A stretch of DNA of 12,615 nucleotides, taken from the NCBI GenBank assembly GCA_043769275.1, contig JAYVJM010000024.1, positions 1-12,615 on the forward strand, given 5' to 3'. Both the position numbers and the translations under genes were made by a program. The first letter of the stretch is position 1, and each line of letters begins with the position of its first letter. The stretch is from JAYVJM01 sp043769275 (lineage in GTDB: Bacteria > Pseudomonadota > Gammaproteobacteria > Pseudomonadales > UBA7239). The notes under the pieces were generated by a model. The model searched no databases, had not been told where the DNA came from, and saw only the letters and a program-made list of their open reading frames with translations. Positions 1 through 7,467 of the stretch are shown one piece after another.

Positions 1-78
1 GCTCAATCCCTTCGCGCTTTGTCGGAAATTACTCATCAACGCATCGCGAGCCGCCTATGCAGAACTTCAGCAATTTAG

Positions 79-540
79 CGCGGCTGCGTAACATCAGTAT
101 TTAAAATAGTAGTTGGCGTTGTTCTTCTATTTTCAGCAGCCCGTTTTCTTATGCCGCAAAAAACTGAGGAGGAGACGCATACTCCGGCCAAGCCTGTAGC
201 AATGGGTGTTGGCGCATTTCTTGGTTTACTGTCTGGACTAACCGGAACAGGTGGCGGAATATTCCTCACCCCTATGCTTTTGCTTATGCGCGGGGCAGCG
301 ACAAAAAATGCAGCAGCAGTTTCAGCACTGTTCATTTTGCTAAATTCCATATCTGGCTTGCTTGGCAATATTAGTGCGACAAAAAGCCTGCCGTATCTGA
401 TATTGCCACTTGGTATTGCTGTGGTCATCGGCGGAGCAATGGGCTCTTATCTTGGCAGCAATAAACTTCAGCCGTTAACAATTAAGCGCCTGTTGGCGTT
501 TGTTTTAATAATCGCAGGACTCAAACTGATTCTTACATGA
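79..540 (+). pseudogene. TauE/SafE-type permease, C-terminal half only
   Basis: This is an integral membrane protein resembling the second half of TauE/SafE (sulfite/anion exporter) permeases. The frame shows about five hydrophobic segments. The first (FKIVVGVVLLFSAARFL) lies upstream of the only in-frame ATG at 151. The next contains the family's glycine-rich repeat motif GLTGTGGGIFL, which in complete members occurs once per half. Full-length members have about 250 residues; here at most about 153 codons are open, because the frame is closed by TAG at 76-78. No ATG, GTG or TTG lies between 79 and 151. An ATG-151 protein would start between two membrane segments and lack the first half. The 3' end looks natural. 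A fragment SIPSRFVG in another frame near positions 3-26 could be a frameshifted remnant of the missing part. I infer a decayed or truncated gene; a functional half-size permease is less likely. Confidence 0.6.
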
Positions 541-568
541 GAGGCGGCCTTCTAAAAAGCCGCTGCGC

Positions 569-580
569 GGGACATGTCCC
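569..580. repeat. 12-bp perfect palindrome GGGACATGTCCC
   Basis: GGGACATGTCCC is fully self-complementary and lies in the 198-bp gap between the permease remnant and the rssB-like gene. A second short dyad, CTTTA-TCG-TAAAG, lies at 610-622, and TTGCTTT (587-593) is answered by AAAGCAA (619-625). Such dyads can be operators for dimeric regulators, but no family could be assigned. Only the symmetry is seen directly. No strong -35/-10 pair was recognised in this gap. Confidence 0.35.
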
Positions 581-738
581 ACATCTTTGCTTTGCGCGTG
601 GTTAAGCATCTTTATCGTAAAGCAAGCATTTTGAGAGCATTCCCTCGGTGACCTGCTTGCGCGCCCTCTGTGATGAGAGTAGGGTTCCGCACCATTAAAA
701 AAAGCACATCTTTTTAGAAATGCGGGAGACAAACGCGG

Positions 739-1950
739 ATGACAGATAATCGGGCAACTATCTTGCTGGTTGACGATGACGCTATGGTCAGACATGGCGT
801 AGCCACTTTTCTGGAAGACAGCGGCTATCGCGTTGTACAGGCAAGTGATGGTATTAGTGCGTTTGATGCTTTTATACAAGAATTACCGGCACTGGTTATT
901 ACAGATTTAAAAATGCCACGCATGGATGGCATGACGCTGCTAAAGAAAATCGTGTCAACGGCATACGCTGTGCCGGTTATCGTTATTTCTGGCACGGGCG
1001 ACATGCATGACGTGGTGGAGGCACTGCGCTTGGGCGCAGCAGATTATCTACTTAAACCCATCATTGACTTCCAAATGCTGGAACATGCGATCAACAGTTG
1101 TTTAGAGCGCATGCGCCTGCGGGAGCAAAATCAGCGTTATCGTGACGATCTGGAAAAAGCCAATGGCGAGCTGCGCGAATACTTGCGCCTGCTGGAGCAA
1201 GACCAGCAAGCTGGCCGACAGTTGCAGCTCAAGCTATTTCCACAACAAGATTTACATGCCGGCCCCTATCATTTCACACACCGCATTGTTCCCTCGCTCT
1301 ATTTGAGTGGCGATTTCCTTGAGTATGTTGAATACGGGGCTGATTTTATCGGTTTCTATATCGCCGATGTTTCTGGCCACGGCGTATCCTCCGCTTTCGT
1401 TACTGCATTGCTAAGGCATTTTTCGCTCAATGTTTATCGAGAAGCTCGCCTTGCTGCCGTGCGCGGCGCAGCCAGCCCGTACACATCGCCCGCAGATGTA
1501 TTAAGCTATTACAATCGCGAGCTACTGGCAGCCGGTATAGACAAGCACGTCACCATGTTTATGGCCGTACTTGATCGCACTGATAACAGCATGGTTTACA
1601 GTGTTGCGGGGCATTTGCCCATGCCCATTCTGGCCAGCGCAGAAGGCATATGCTACTTGGAAGGCTCCGGCATGCCGGTTGGCATTTTGCGTGAGGCGGA
1701 ATATCAAAATTACAACTTGAGCTTACCTGATGCCTTCACGCTTGTATTGTGTTCAGATGGCGTGCTGGAAATTGTGCCAGCACAAGGCTTGGTGGACAAA
1801 GAGGCCAAACTGTTAGAGTTGATCGCCGCCAGCGATAAAACACAGCAAGGCATTGAGGCGGCACTGCATGTGGAAAACATAGGGGCAGCACCTGATGACA
1901 TTGCTATTATGACATTAGTAAAAACAGCATCTTCTGCTGCACCACTTTAA
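739..1950 (+). CDS. rssB: RssB-like response regulator with PP2C/SpoIIE phosphatase domain
   Basis: This is a cytoplasmic two-domain signalling protein of 403 residues. Residues 5-120 form a receiver domain with acidic D12-D14, phospho-acceptor D56 (VITDLKMPRMDG), switch residue S84 and K106 (LLKPI). Residues about 118-160 are charged and heptad-like, suggesting a coiled-coil linker. Residues about 175-395 form a SpoIIE-type PP2C phosphatase. The metal-binding acids look intact: D192 in SGDF, D210 in DVSGHG, D340 in SDG, and D386/D387 in APDDIA. E. coli RssB has a degenerate PP2C domain, so this protein resembles Pseudomonas-type RssB or HsbR more. The start is supported by GGGAG at 724-728. 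A STAS protein, the expected phosphatase substrate, follows 12 nt downstream. Inferred role: a phosphorylation-gated phosphatase in a partner switch, perhaps setting RpoS or an anti-sigma factor. The fold is certain; the physiological output is not. Confidence 0.9.
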   Translation: MTDNRATILLVDDDAMVRHGVATFLEDSGYRVVQASDGISAFDAFIQELPALVITDLKMPRMDGMTLLKKIVSTAYAVPVIVISGTGDMHDVVEALRLGAADYLLKPIIDFQMLEHAINSCLERMRLREQNQRYRDDLEKANGELREYLRLLEQDQQAGRQLQLKLFPQQDLHAGPYHFTHRIVPSLYLSGDFLEYVEYGADFIGFYIADVSGHGVSSAFVTALLRHFSLNVYREARLAAVRGAASPYTSPADVLSYYNRELLAAGIDKHVTMFMAVLDRTDNSMVYSVAGHLPMPILASAEGICYLEGSGMPVGILREAEYQNYNLSLPDAFTLVLCSDGVLEIVPAQGLVDKEAKLLELIAASDKTQQGIEAALHVENIGAAPDDIAIMTLVKTASSAAPL

Positions 1951-1998
1951 TTACCGTTATTTATGGCTCACTATCTCAAGCGGGCTGTCTGCTCTCAC

Positions 1999-2003
1999 AA
2001 AGG
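1999..2003 (+). promoter_or_regulatory. Ribosome binding site deciding the STAS gene start
   Basis: AAAGG lies 7 nt before ATG-2011. The upstream in-frame ATG at 1963 has no purine-rich sequence before it, and ATG-2005 is only 1 nt from this site. The site therefore favours 2011 as the start. Confidence 0.5.
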
Positions 2004-2010
2004 TATGGAA

Positions 2011-2496
2011 ATGGATGGACGATTTTTAGTCGCTGAACATAATGGATCCTACGTCCTCAAGCTGGTGGGAGATGTGCGGTTAAATCTGTGCTCAACGATT
2101 GATCAATTTGTTGAGCGCATGTTTGTCGATGTTTCCTGTCAGTCCGTGGTGGTCGACCTCACCGAGACTGAAGGCTTGGACAGCACAACACTAGGCTTAC
2201 TTGCAAAAATGGCACTATTTGTGCGCAAACGCTTGCATTTGCGCCCACTGATTGTCACCGGCGACGAGGGCATTATTCGCCTGCTAAAAAGCATGGGTTT
2301 AGAGCAAATTTTTGATATCCAGCGCACGCCAATGGCGAATGCCGTCGCTGACTGTGAGCTACAAGCGCAAACGATGGACGAGCAAACTGCCCGAGCGAAG
2401 GTTTTGCAAGCTCACCAAGTGTTAATGACGCTAAACCAGCAAAATCGCGAGGCGTTTCGTGATTTAGTGGATAACCTAGGAAAAGATGTTAAGTGA
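2011..2496 (+). CDS. rssC: STAS-domain anti-sigma-factor antagonist (RssC-like)
   Basis: This is a small cytoplasmic protein with an N-terminal STAS domain (about residues 1-100 from ATG-2011) and a C-terminal helical tail rich in Gln, Glu and Arg. The start of the fold is seen in YVLKLVGDVRLNLC and the phosphorylation loop in LDSTTLGLL. By alignment to SpoIIAA (DSSG), the residue matching phospho-Ser58 is a Thr (T59), with a Ser just before it. ATG-2011 is preferred because it has AAAGG 7 nt upstream and gives 161 residues, close to what I recall for Pseudomonas RssC. ATG-1963 would add 16 residues without a ribosome binding site. The gene follows the phosphatase with no terminator, so the two probably act as phosphatase and substrate. 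No serine kinase or anti-sigma factor is visible in the window. The name rssC is an inference from gene order. Confidence 0.85.
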   Translation: MDGRFLVAEHNGSYVLKLVGDVRLNLCSTIDQFVERMFVDVSCQSVVVDLTETEGLDSTTLGLLAKMALFVRKRLHLRPLIVTGDEGIIRLLKSMGLEQIFDIQRTPMANAVADCELQAQTMDEQTARAKVLQAHQVLMTLNQQNREAFRDLVDNLGKDVK

Positions 2497-3725
2497 TTCC
2501 AAGCAAGCCAATTTCCGGTACCATGCGCGCCTTTCAGCGACTAAAGCTTTTTTTCATGTTTGATTTTGATGCAATTCGTCCCTATCGGGATGAAGAAGCG
2601 CGCCCTGTTTTAAACCGCATATTGGCTGATCCTGAGTTTTTAAGTGCGTTGGCGCGCTTTCGTTTCCCCTATCTTCCGGCTGCTATGCTGGGCTTCATAA
2701 AGCCACTGATTCGCTGGCAGTTACGGCATGAAACACGCACAGTGTGCGACGTTCGCAGTTTTCAAGCCGTAATTGAAAAATACATGACGCGAATAATTCA
2801 AAGCACAACAACCGCACTTACTGTATCCGGAGTGGAAAAACTCAACCCTAAGCAGGCTTATCTTTTTATCAGCAATCACCGAGATATTGCGATGGATCCC
2901 GCTTTAATGAATTGGGTGCTGTTTCATAGTGGAATGGACACCGCGCGTATCGCCATTGGTGACAACCTACTTACAAAGCCATTTGCCTCCGACCTAATGC
3001 GCCTGAATAAAAGCTTCCTCGTATCGCGCGGTGAAATGGCACCTAAAAAAATCTATGCAGCATTAAAAAACCTATCTGCTTATATTTATCACTCTATTGC
3101 TGTAGACAATGCGCTTGTATGGATAGCTCAGAGAGAAGGACGCGCCAAAGAAGGGATTGATAGCACAGAGGAAGCAATCATAAAAATGTTTGCGATGAGC
3201 AAGCCGAAAGACATGGCATTTCCTGATTTTATTCGCTCTCTTCATATTGTGCCGGTGGCTATATCTTACGAATGGGATCCTTGTGACATCCCCAAAGCTC
3301 GCGAGCTGTATTACAAAAAAGAGCTGGGTGCTTATCAAAAAGATGTGCATGAAGATGTACACAGCATCGCCAAGGGCATAGCCGGACAGAAAGGGCGAGT
3401 CCATGTCAGCTTTGGCGATGTGTTACAGGCTAATTTTAATAACGCCGAGGCGGTAAAAACAGAGATTGACCGGCAAATTTTTGCTAATTATCGGCTCTGG
3501 CCCAGTAACTATCTGGCAGCCAACGCACAGGGCAAGTTGCCCACCGACCACGAGACGCAAGCATGGGCAGCAGAGTCCACCCTGTTTAAAGAGCGACTCA
3601 CTGCTTGCCCTGTTGAGTATCGCCCTTATTTTTTGGCCATGTATGCCAATCCGGCGTATAGCGCATTAGCGCAACCAACCAGTGCGCAACAGCCGGTTAA
3701 AAGCTGTGACCAACTGCACCTTTAG
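2493..3725 (+). CDS. PlsC-type lysophospholipid/glycerol-phosphate acyltransferase
   Basis: This 410-residue protein resembles the LPLAT acyltransferases, which move an acyl group to a glycerol- or lysophospholipid at the inner membrane. Block I is SNHRDIAMDP (residues 127-136), block II is FLVSR (175-179) and block III is WIAQREGR (210-217). The histidine-aspartate spacing is H129-x5-D135 if D135 is the partner, or H129-x-D131, not the classical HX4D. I recall NHRDI-type members with this spacing, so it may be a subfamily trait. No clear transmembrane segment is seen. GTG-2493 overlaps the STAS stop (GTGA) and implies translational coupling. ATG-2523 or ATG-2556 (MFDFDAIRPYRDEE) are alternatives, and the last looks most like the homologue start I remember. 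Its place in the rssB-rssC operon suggests co-regulation. The exact substrate cannot be told from sequence. Confidence 0.82.
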   Translation: MIPSKPISGTMRAFQRLKLFFMFDFDAIRPYRDEEARPVLNRILADPEFLSALARFRFPYLPAAMLGFIKPLIRWQLRHETRTVCDVRSFQAVIEKYMTRIIQSTTTALTVSGVEKLNPKQAYLFISNHRDIAMDPALMNWVLFHSGMDTARIAIGDNLLTKPFASDLMRLNKSFLVSRGEMAPKKIYAALKNLSAYIYHSIAVDNALVWIAQREGRAKEGIDSTEEAIIKMFAMSKPKDMAFPDFIRSLHIVPVAISYEWDPCDIPKARELYYKKELGAYQKDVHEDVHSIAKGIAGQKGRVHVSFGDVLQANFNNAEAVKTEIDRQIFANYRLWPSNYLAANAQGKLPTDHETQAWAAESTLFKERLTACPVEYRPYFLAMYANPAYSALAQPTSAQQPVKSCDQLHL

Positions 3726-3758
3726 GCTGTCTGCATTTTAACTTGCCAGCCCTATTCA

Positions 3759-5105
3759 TCATTGCATTGTTACAAACTCTTCAGCGGCTGTTGGGTGAAT
3801 AGCAACAACCGCATCAAATTGCGCCTTTGTCACGCCCATCTGCACCGCCACTGCAAAACCCTGCACAATTTCACCGGCATCCTGACCTACCATGTGCAAA
3901 CCCAACACACTATCCGTGGGTTTGTGCACAACGAGCTTCATCAGCACGCGCTCATTGCTGCCACTTAAAGTATATTTCAGTGCGCGAAACTCACTTTTGT
4001 AACAGATGATAGTTTCAGCACCACACTTAGCCTCAGCCTGTTGCTGCGTTAAACCGACGGAAGCCACAGCCGGCTGTGAAAAAACAGCACTCGGCACCAT
4101 ACTGTAATTCAGCGCAACTCTAGTTTTGGTGCCATACAAAAAATCAACGAGCCACGTAGCCTCGCCAATTGCCACAGGCGTAAGTGCCTTAAAACCAACG
4201 GCATCACCAATAGCGTAAATAGAAGGCTCTTGCGTTTGATACTGCTCGTTAACCCGTATGTAACCCGAAGCACTGCGCTCCACTGTGGTATTTTCTAAAC
4301 CTAAATCATTCAAAACCGGCTTTCTCCCTATCGCATATAGCACGCAATCTGCATGAATTTTTTTTCCAGATTCGCATATCAGCGTCAAATCAACAGCCGT
4401 TTTATCAATGCTTTTTATCGTTTCTTGCCAAAAAAACGAGATGCCTTTTTTCTGAATTTCCGCAGCTAAAAACTGGCGCACATCCTCATCAAATTCACGC
4501 AAAACACAGTCGCCACGATGCAGTAACTGGGTATGAACACCCAATCCGTTGAGTATACTGGCCAGCTCAAGCGCGATATAACCGCCGCCCACTACCACAC
4601 AGCTTTTGGGTAAATTAGGCAACTCAAAAAATTCATTCGATGTGATGGCGTGCTCTTTTCCGGCAACGTCTGGCTTCCACGGCGCACCGCCAACAGCCAA
4701 CAAAATTCGTTTGGCACGAATAAGCTGCTCGCCCGCTTTTACAGTGTTCGGGTCAATAATATGCGCATCCGCTGCAATTAACGTAACGCCAGCATTTACC
4801 AGCAAGTTACGATAAATTTCATTCAGGCGTGCAACTTCCACATTTTTATTCTGAATAAGCGTAGGCCAATCAAGTACGGGCTTATTGAGCTGCCAACCAA
4901 AACCAGCAGCATCACGGAAATCATCTGCGTAATGAGAGGCATAACTCAATAGCTTTTTAGGAATACAACCTACGTTAACGCATGTTCCACCTAAACGATC
5001 ACGCTCAACTAACACCACTTTTTTGCCGTACTTTGCAGCTAAACGTGCAGCACGAACACCGCCAGAGCCAGCACCAATAACCAATAAGTCACAATCAAAA
5101 CTCAT
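3759..5105 (-). CDS. gor: Glutathione-disulfide reductase
   Basis: This is a cytoplasmic NADPH-dependent flavoenzyme that reduces glutathione disulfide. Its 448 residues match the usual size of about 450. It has the FAD-binding GAGSGG at residues 11-16, the redox-active disulfide in GGTCVNVGCIPKK (C42 and C47), and the NADPH-binding GGGYIALE at 172-179. R196 and R202 (HRGDCVLRE) sit where R198 and R204 of the E. coli enzyme contact the 2'-phosphate, so NADPH rather than NADH is expected. The second FAD motif is YAIGDAVG, and the C-terminal H437-x4-E442 (HPTAAEE) supplies the proton-relay pair from the partner subunit. These features separate it from lipoamide and mercuric reductases. Its ATG overlaps the stop of the siroheme gene (ATGA), so expression probably depends on the serS transcript. 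No separate promoter or OxyR site was recognised. Confidence 0.96.
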   Translation of the reverse strand: MSFDCDLLVIGAGSGGVRAARLAAKYGKKVVLVERDRLGGTCVNVGCIPKKLLSYASHYADDFRDAAGFGWQLNKPVLDWPTLIQNKNVEVARLNEIYRNLLVNAGVTLIAADAHIIDPNTVKAGEQLIRAKRILLAVGGAPWKPDVAGKEHAITSNEFFELPNLPKSCVVVGGGYIALELASILNGLGVHTQLLHRGDCVLREFDEDVRQFLAAEIQKKGISFFWQETIKSIDKTAVDLTLICESGKKIHADCVLYAIGRKPVLNDLGLENTTVERSASGYIRVNEQYQTQEPSIYAIGDAVGFKALTPVAIGEATWLVDFLYGTKTRVALNYSMVPSAVFSQPAVASVGLTQQQAEAKCGAETIICYKSEFRALKYTLSGSNERVLMKLVVHKPTDSVLGLHMVGQDAGEIVQGFAVAVQMGVTKAQFDAVVAIHPTAAEEFVTMQ

Positions 5106-6010
5106 ACAGATTCCACTTCGTTTGAGATGTTTTTTAGCAACACAACGCGCAAACCAGAACGCGACTTATTGGCGGCAAAACATTCTGCGTCTCGTGCATT
5201 ATTGATTTGTACGCGCGCGGCATCGCGGCGGGCAAGATCGACGACATTCACATATATATCTAATGAAAAAACTAAAACATCGGCTGCTTGTAAAAAACGC
5301 AAATCACGAAAGCGCAGCAAATCCGGATCGCCAGAATCAAGCTCAATTACATACAAATCGCCGGCTTGCTCAAGCGTAGAAAAGTCCTGTGCTTTTTGCA
5401 AAAGCACTGCTTCGTCGAGTGTAAAGCTAGCATTACCAACGGCACCGATTAGACTGCTCTCTAAAACGCTTTCCCAAAAACGCATACGCATACGGTTATC
5501 TGGCAAATTTTTTTTAATTTTCTGACGCAGCTTTCCCGCTAATGTGGCCATATCTGCAATAAAAGGCGGCAACCATGCCTCCAGACGAGCACGCAATAAG
5601 CGCGTCATGACAGGCGACGTTCCTGCACTTGAAACAGCCACCGTAATCGCCCCTCGCTCAACTATCGACGGAAAAATAAAACGACACAATACCGGCTTGT
5701 CTACGACATTAACCGGAATATTTTGCATATTGGCGCAGCGCGCTACCGTTGCATTGCAGACATCATCATTGGTGGCCGCAATCACCAGAACACAATCGTT
5801 TAAGTGTTTTTCTAAGAACGCATCCAGCACACAGACTCCGCCATGCACCGCTATCGCCCGCTGAATATCGGCATGAATAGCAGGCGCTACTACTCTGACA
5901 ACAGCACCAGCTTTGTGCAGCAAACTTATTTTGCGAAGCGCAACTGTGCCACCACCCACCACCAAACAACACTTGCCTTTCACGTCAAAAAACAGCGGCA
6001 AAAACTGCAT
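5102..6010 (-). CDS. cysG: Siroheme synthase N-terminal module with degenerate methyltransferase remnant
   Basis: Residues 1-215 match the CysG-B/Met8p-like module, which oxidises precorrin-2 with NAD and inserts iron to give siroheme. The NAD motif VVGGGTVALRK starts at residue 17. D104 (NVVDKP), the catalytic Asp of E. coli CysG, and S128 (VSSAGTSP), its phosphorylated Ser, align without gaps. The rest differs from normal CysG. From about 217 the SUMT (CysG-A) domain is recognisable in LLRFRDLRFLQAADVL and LARRDAARV, but the S-adenosylmethionine loop GAGPGD reads ELDSGD. The protein stops at 302 just after GLRVVLLK, before the family's GGDPF motif; full-length proteins have about 460-480 residues. 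The methyltransferase half is thus almost certainly inactive. Precorrin-2 would need a separate uroporphyrinogen-III methyltransferase. The gene starts 2 nt after serS and overlaps gor by 4 bp. Confidence 0.92.
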   Translation of the reverse strand: MQFLPLFFDVKGKCCLVVGGGTVALRKISLLHKAGAVVRVVAPAIHADIQRAIAVHGGVCVLDAFLEKHLNDCVLVIAATNDDVCNATVARCANMQNIPVNVVDKPVLCRFIFPSIVERGAITVAVSSAGTSPVMTRLLRARLEAWLPPFIADMATLAGKLRQKIKKNLPDNRMRMRFWESVLESSLIGAVGNASFTLDEAVLLQKAQDFSTLEQAGDLYVIELDSGDPDLLRFRDLRFLQAADVLVFSLDIYVNVVDLARRDAARVQINNARDAECFAANKSRSGLRVVLLKNISNEVESV

Positions 6011-6012
6011 GA

Positions 6013-7287
6013 TTATTTAATCGCCGCCAAGCCGCCCATGTACGAGCGCAATATTTCTGGCACCGTAATTGAGCCATCTTCATTTTGATAGTTTTCAATA
6101 ATCGCCACTAAAGTGCGACCAACGGCAAGCGCAGAACCGTTTAAGGTGTGAAGCAATTCTGGCTTTTTGGTTTCCGGATTGCGCCATCGCGCTTGTAAGC
6201 GGCGCGCCTGAAAGTCTTTAAAATTGCTGCATGACGAGATTTCTCGATACGTATTTTGTGCTGGCAGCCACACTTCAATATCGTACGTTTTGGCAGAAGA
6301 AAAACCCATATCACCACCACACAACAACATAGTGCGATACGGCAAGTTCAATTTTTGCAAAATGCTTTCAGCATGCGCTGTCATGCTTTCCAGCGCAGCC
6401 ATAGAATCTTGTGGGCGCGCAAACTGCACAAGCTCGATCTTTTCAAATTGGTGCTGACGAATCATGCCGCGTGTATCGCGGCCATAACTGCCCGCTTCGC
6501 TGCGAAAACAAGGTGTGTGACACACGTATTTAGCAGGCACTTGTGCAGGCTCCAAAATGGTATCGCGCACAAAATTGGTTACCGGCACTTCTGCTGTAGG
6601 AATTAAATAATATTCCTGCTCGCCCGCCAATTTAAATAAGTCTTCCTCAAATTTTGGCAACTGGCCTGTACCGCGTAAAGAATCCGCATTGACCATATAC
6701 GGCACATAAACCTCGGTGTAGCTGTTTTCTTGCGTGTGTGTATCAAGCATAAATTGCGTCAATGCACGCTGCAGCCGCGCCATGCCGCCACGCATCACTA
6801 CAAAACGTGAGCCGGTGATTTTTGCTGCCAGCTCAAAATCAATTTGGTTCAGGCTTTGACCTAAATCAACATGGTCACGCGGCGCGTAAGGAAATACACG
6901 CGGCGCGCCCCAGCGACGAAGTTCGACATTATCATTTTCATTTTTTCCAGCTGGAACGCTGTCGTCCGGCAGGTTTGGCACGTTCAGCAAAAATTGATCA
7001 AGCTGTGCCTGCACAGCTTTCAATTTTTCTTGCAGCGCATCTAATTCGTTACCCATGCTGTTGACTTGCGCCATCAACACATCTTGGCTTTCCCCAGCAG
7101 CTCTTAGCTTTCCAATATTTTTTGAGGCTGCATTTTTTTCAGCTTGCAGATTTTCTGATGTTGTTTGCAGTTTTTTGCGGCTGGATTCTAGGCTCTCAAA
7201 TACAGCCACGTCCAATTTATAAGCGCGCTTATCTAAAGCATCAACAACTATATTCATTTCTTGGCGCAATAATTTTGGGTCTAGCAT
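6013..7287 (-). CDS. serS: Seryl-tRNA synthetase
   Basis: This is a cytoplasmic class II aminoacyl-tRNA synthetase charging tRNA-Ser (and tRNA-Sec where present). Its length, 424 residues, is normal. Residues about 28-105 form the long antiparallel coiled-coil arm, rich in Lys, Glu and Gln, that grips the long variable arm of tRNA-Ser. The serine pocket motif TAEVPVTN starts at 231, motif 2 is FRSEAGSYGRDTRG (261-274), and motif 3 is the segment with R391 (LAVGRTLVAIIEN). The start has a good ribosome binding site, AGGAAG (7294-7299), 6 nt before the ATG, and an extended -10 promoter just upstream. It leads a three-gene run, serS-cysG-gor. In Pseudomonas I recall serS followed by cysG as well, so this order looks ancestral. 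Confidence 0.97.
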   Translation of the reverse strand: MLDPKLLRQEMNIVVDALDKRAYKLDVAVFESLESSRKKLQTTSENLQAEKNAASKNIGKLRAAGESQDVLMAQVNSMGNELDALQEKLKAVQAQLDQFLLNVPNLPDDSVPAGKNENDNVELRRWGAPRVFPYAPRDHVDLGQSLNQIDFELAAKITGSRFVVMRGGMARLQRALTQFMLDTHTQENSYTEVYVPYMVNADSLRGTGQLPKFEEDLFKLAGEQEYYLIPTAEVPVTNFVRDTILEPAQVPAKYVCHTPCFRSEAGSYGRDTRGMIRQHQFEKIELVQFARPQDSMAALESMTAHAESILQKLNLPYRTMLLCGGDMGFSSAKTYDIEVWLPAQNTYREISSCSNFKDFQARRLQARWRNPETKKPELLHTLNGSALAVGRTLVAIIENYQNEDGSITVPEILRSYMGGLAAIK

Positions 7288-7334
7288 GAAAATCTTCCTA
7301 TCGACAATTCATTAAATGCCAAGGTAAGGCGGCG

Positions 7335-7343
7335 ATTGTAGCA
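7335..7343 (-). promoter_or_regulatory. Extended -10 promoter element for serS
   Basis: On the minus strand this reads TGCTACAAT, a TGn extension followed by TACAAT, one base from the sigma-70 consensus. The -35 region is weak, as is common with extended -10 promoters. Transcription would start about 40 nt before the serS ATG. The rest of 7344-7467, up to the lipase pseudogene, shows no gene or clear structure. Confidence 0.5.
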
Positions 7344-7467
7344 AAAGTAAAGCAGCCGCTTAAAACTTCCGCTAATTTTCGGTGTCTCATTAATTGCCTT
7401 TGTTGTGCGTTAAACACGGTACATCGGCAAACTCTATGGTGCTCATCATTCGCAGAGATAACCCTCC

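Noticed and set aside
544..563. GCGGC...GCCGC hairpin just after the permease remnant, possibly a terminator
   Set aside because: The stem is only 5 bp with a 10-nt loop and no T-run follows on either strand.
699..715. AAAAAG-CACAT-CTTTTT dyad before the rssB-like gene, as a terminator or operator
   Set aside because: An all-A/T stem apart from one G-C pair is weak and can arise by chance in A/T-rich leaders.
3725..3751. GGCTG...CAGCC between the convergent acyltransferase and gor genes, as a shared terminator
   Set aside because: The stem is 5 bp with a 17-nt loop and no T-tract; too weak to call.
5102..5200. Programmed frameshift restoring a full methyltransferase domain of CysG
   Set aside because: The gor gene starts within 4 bp of the cysG stop, so there is no room for about 160 more residues.
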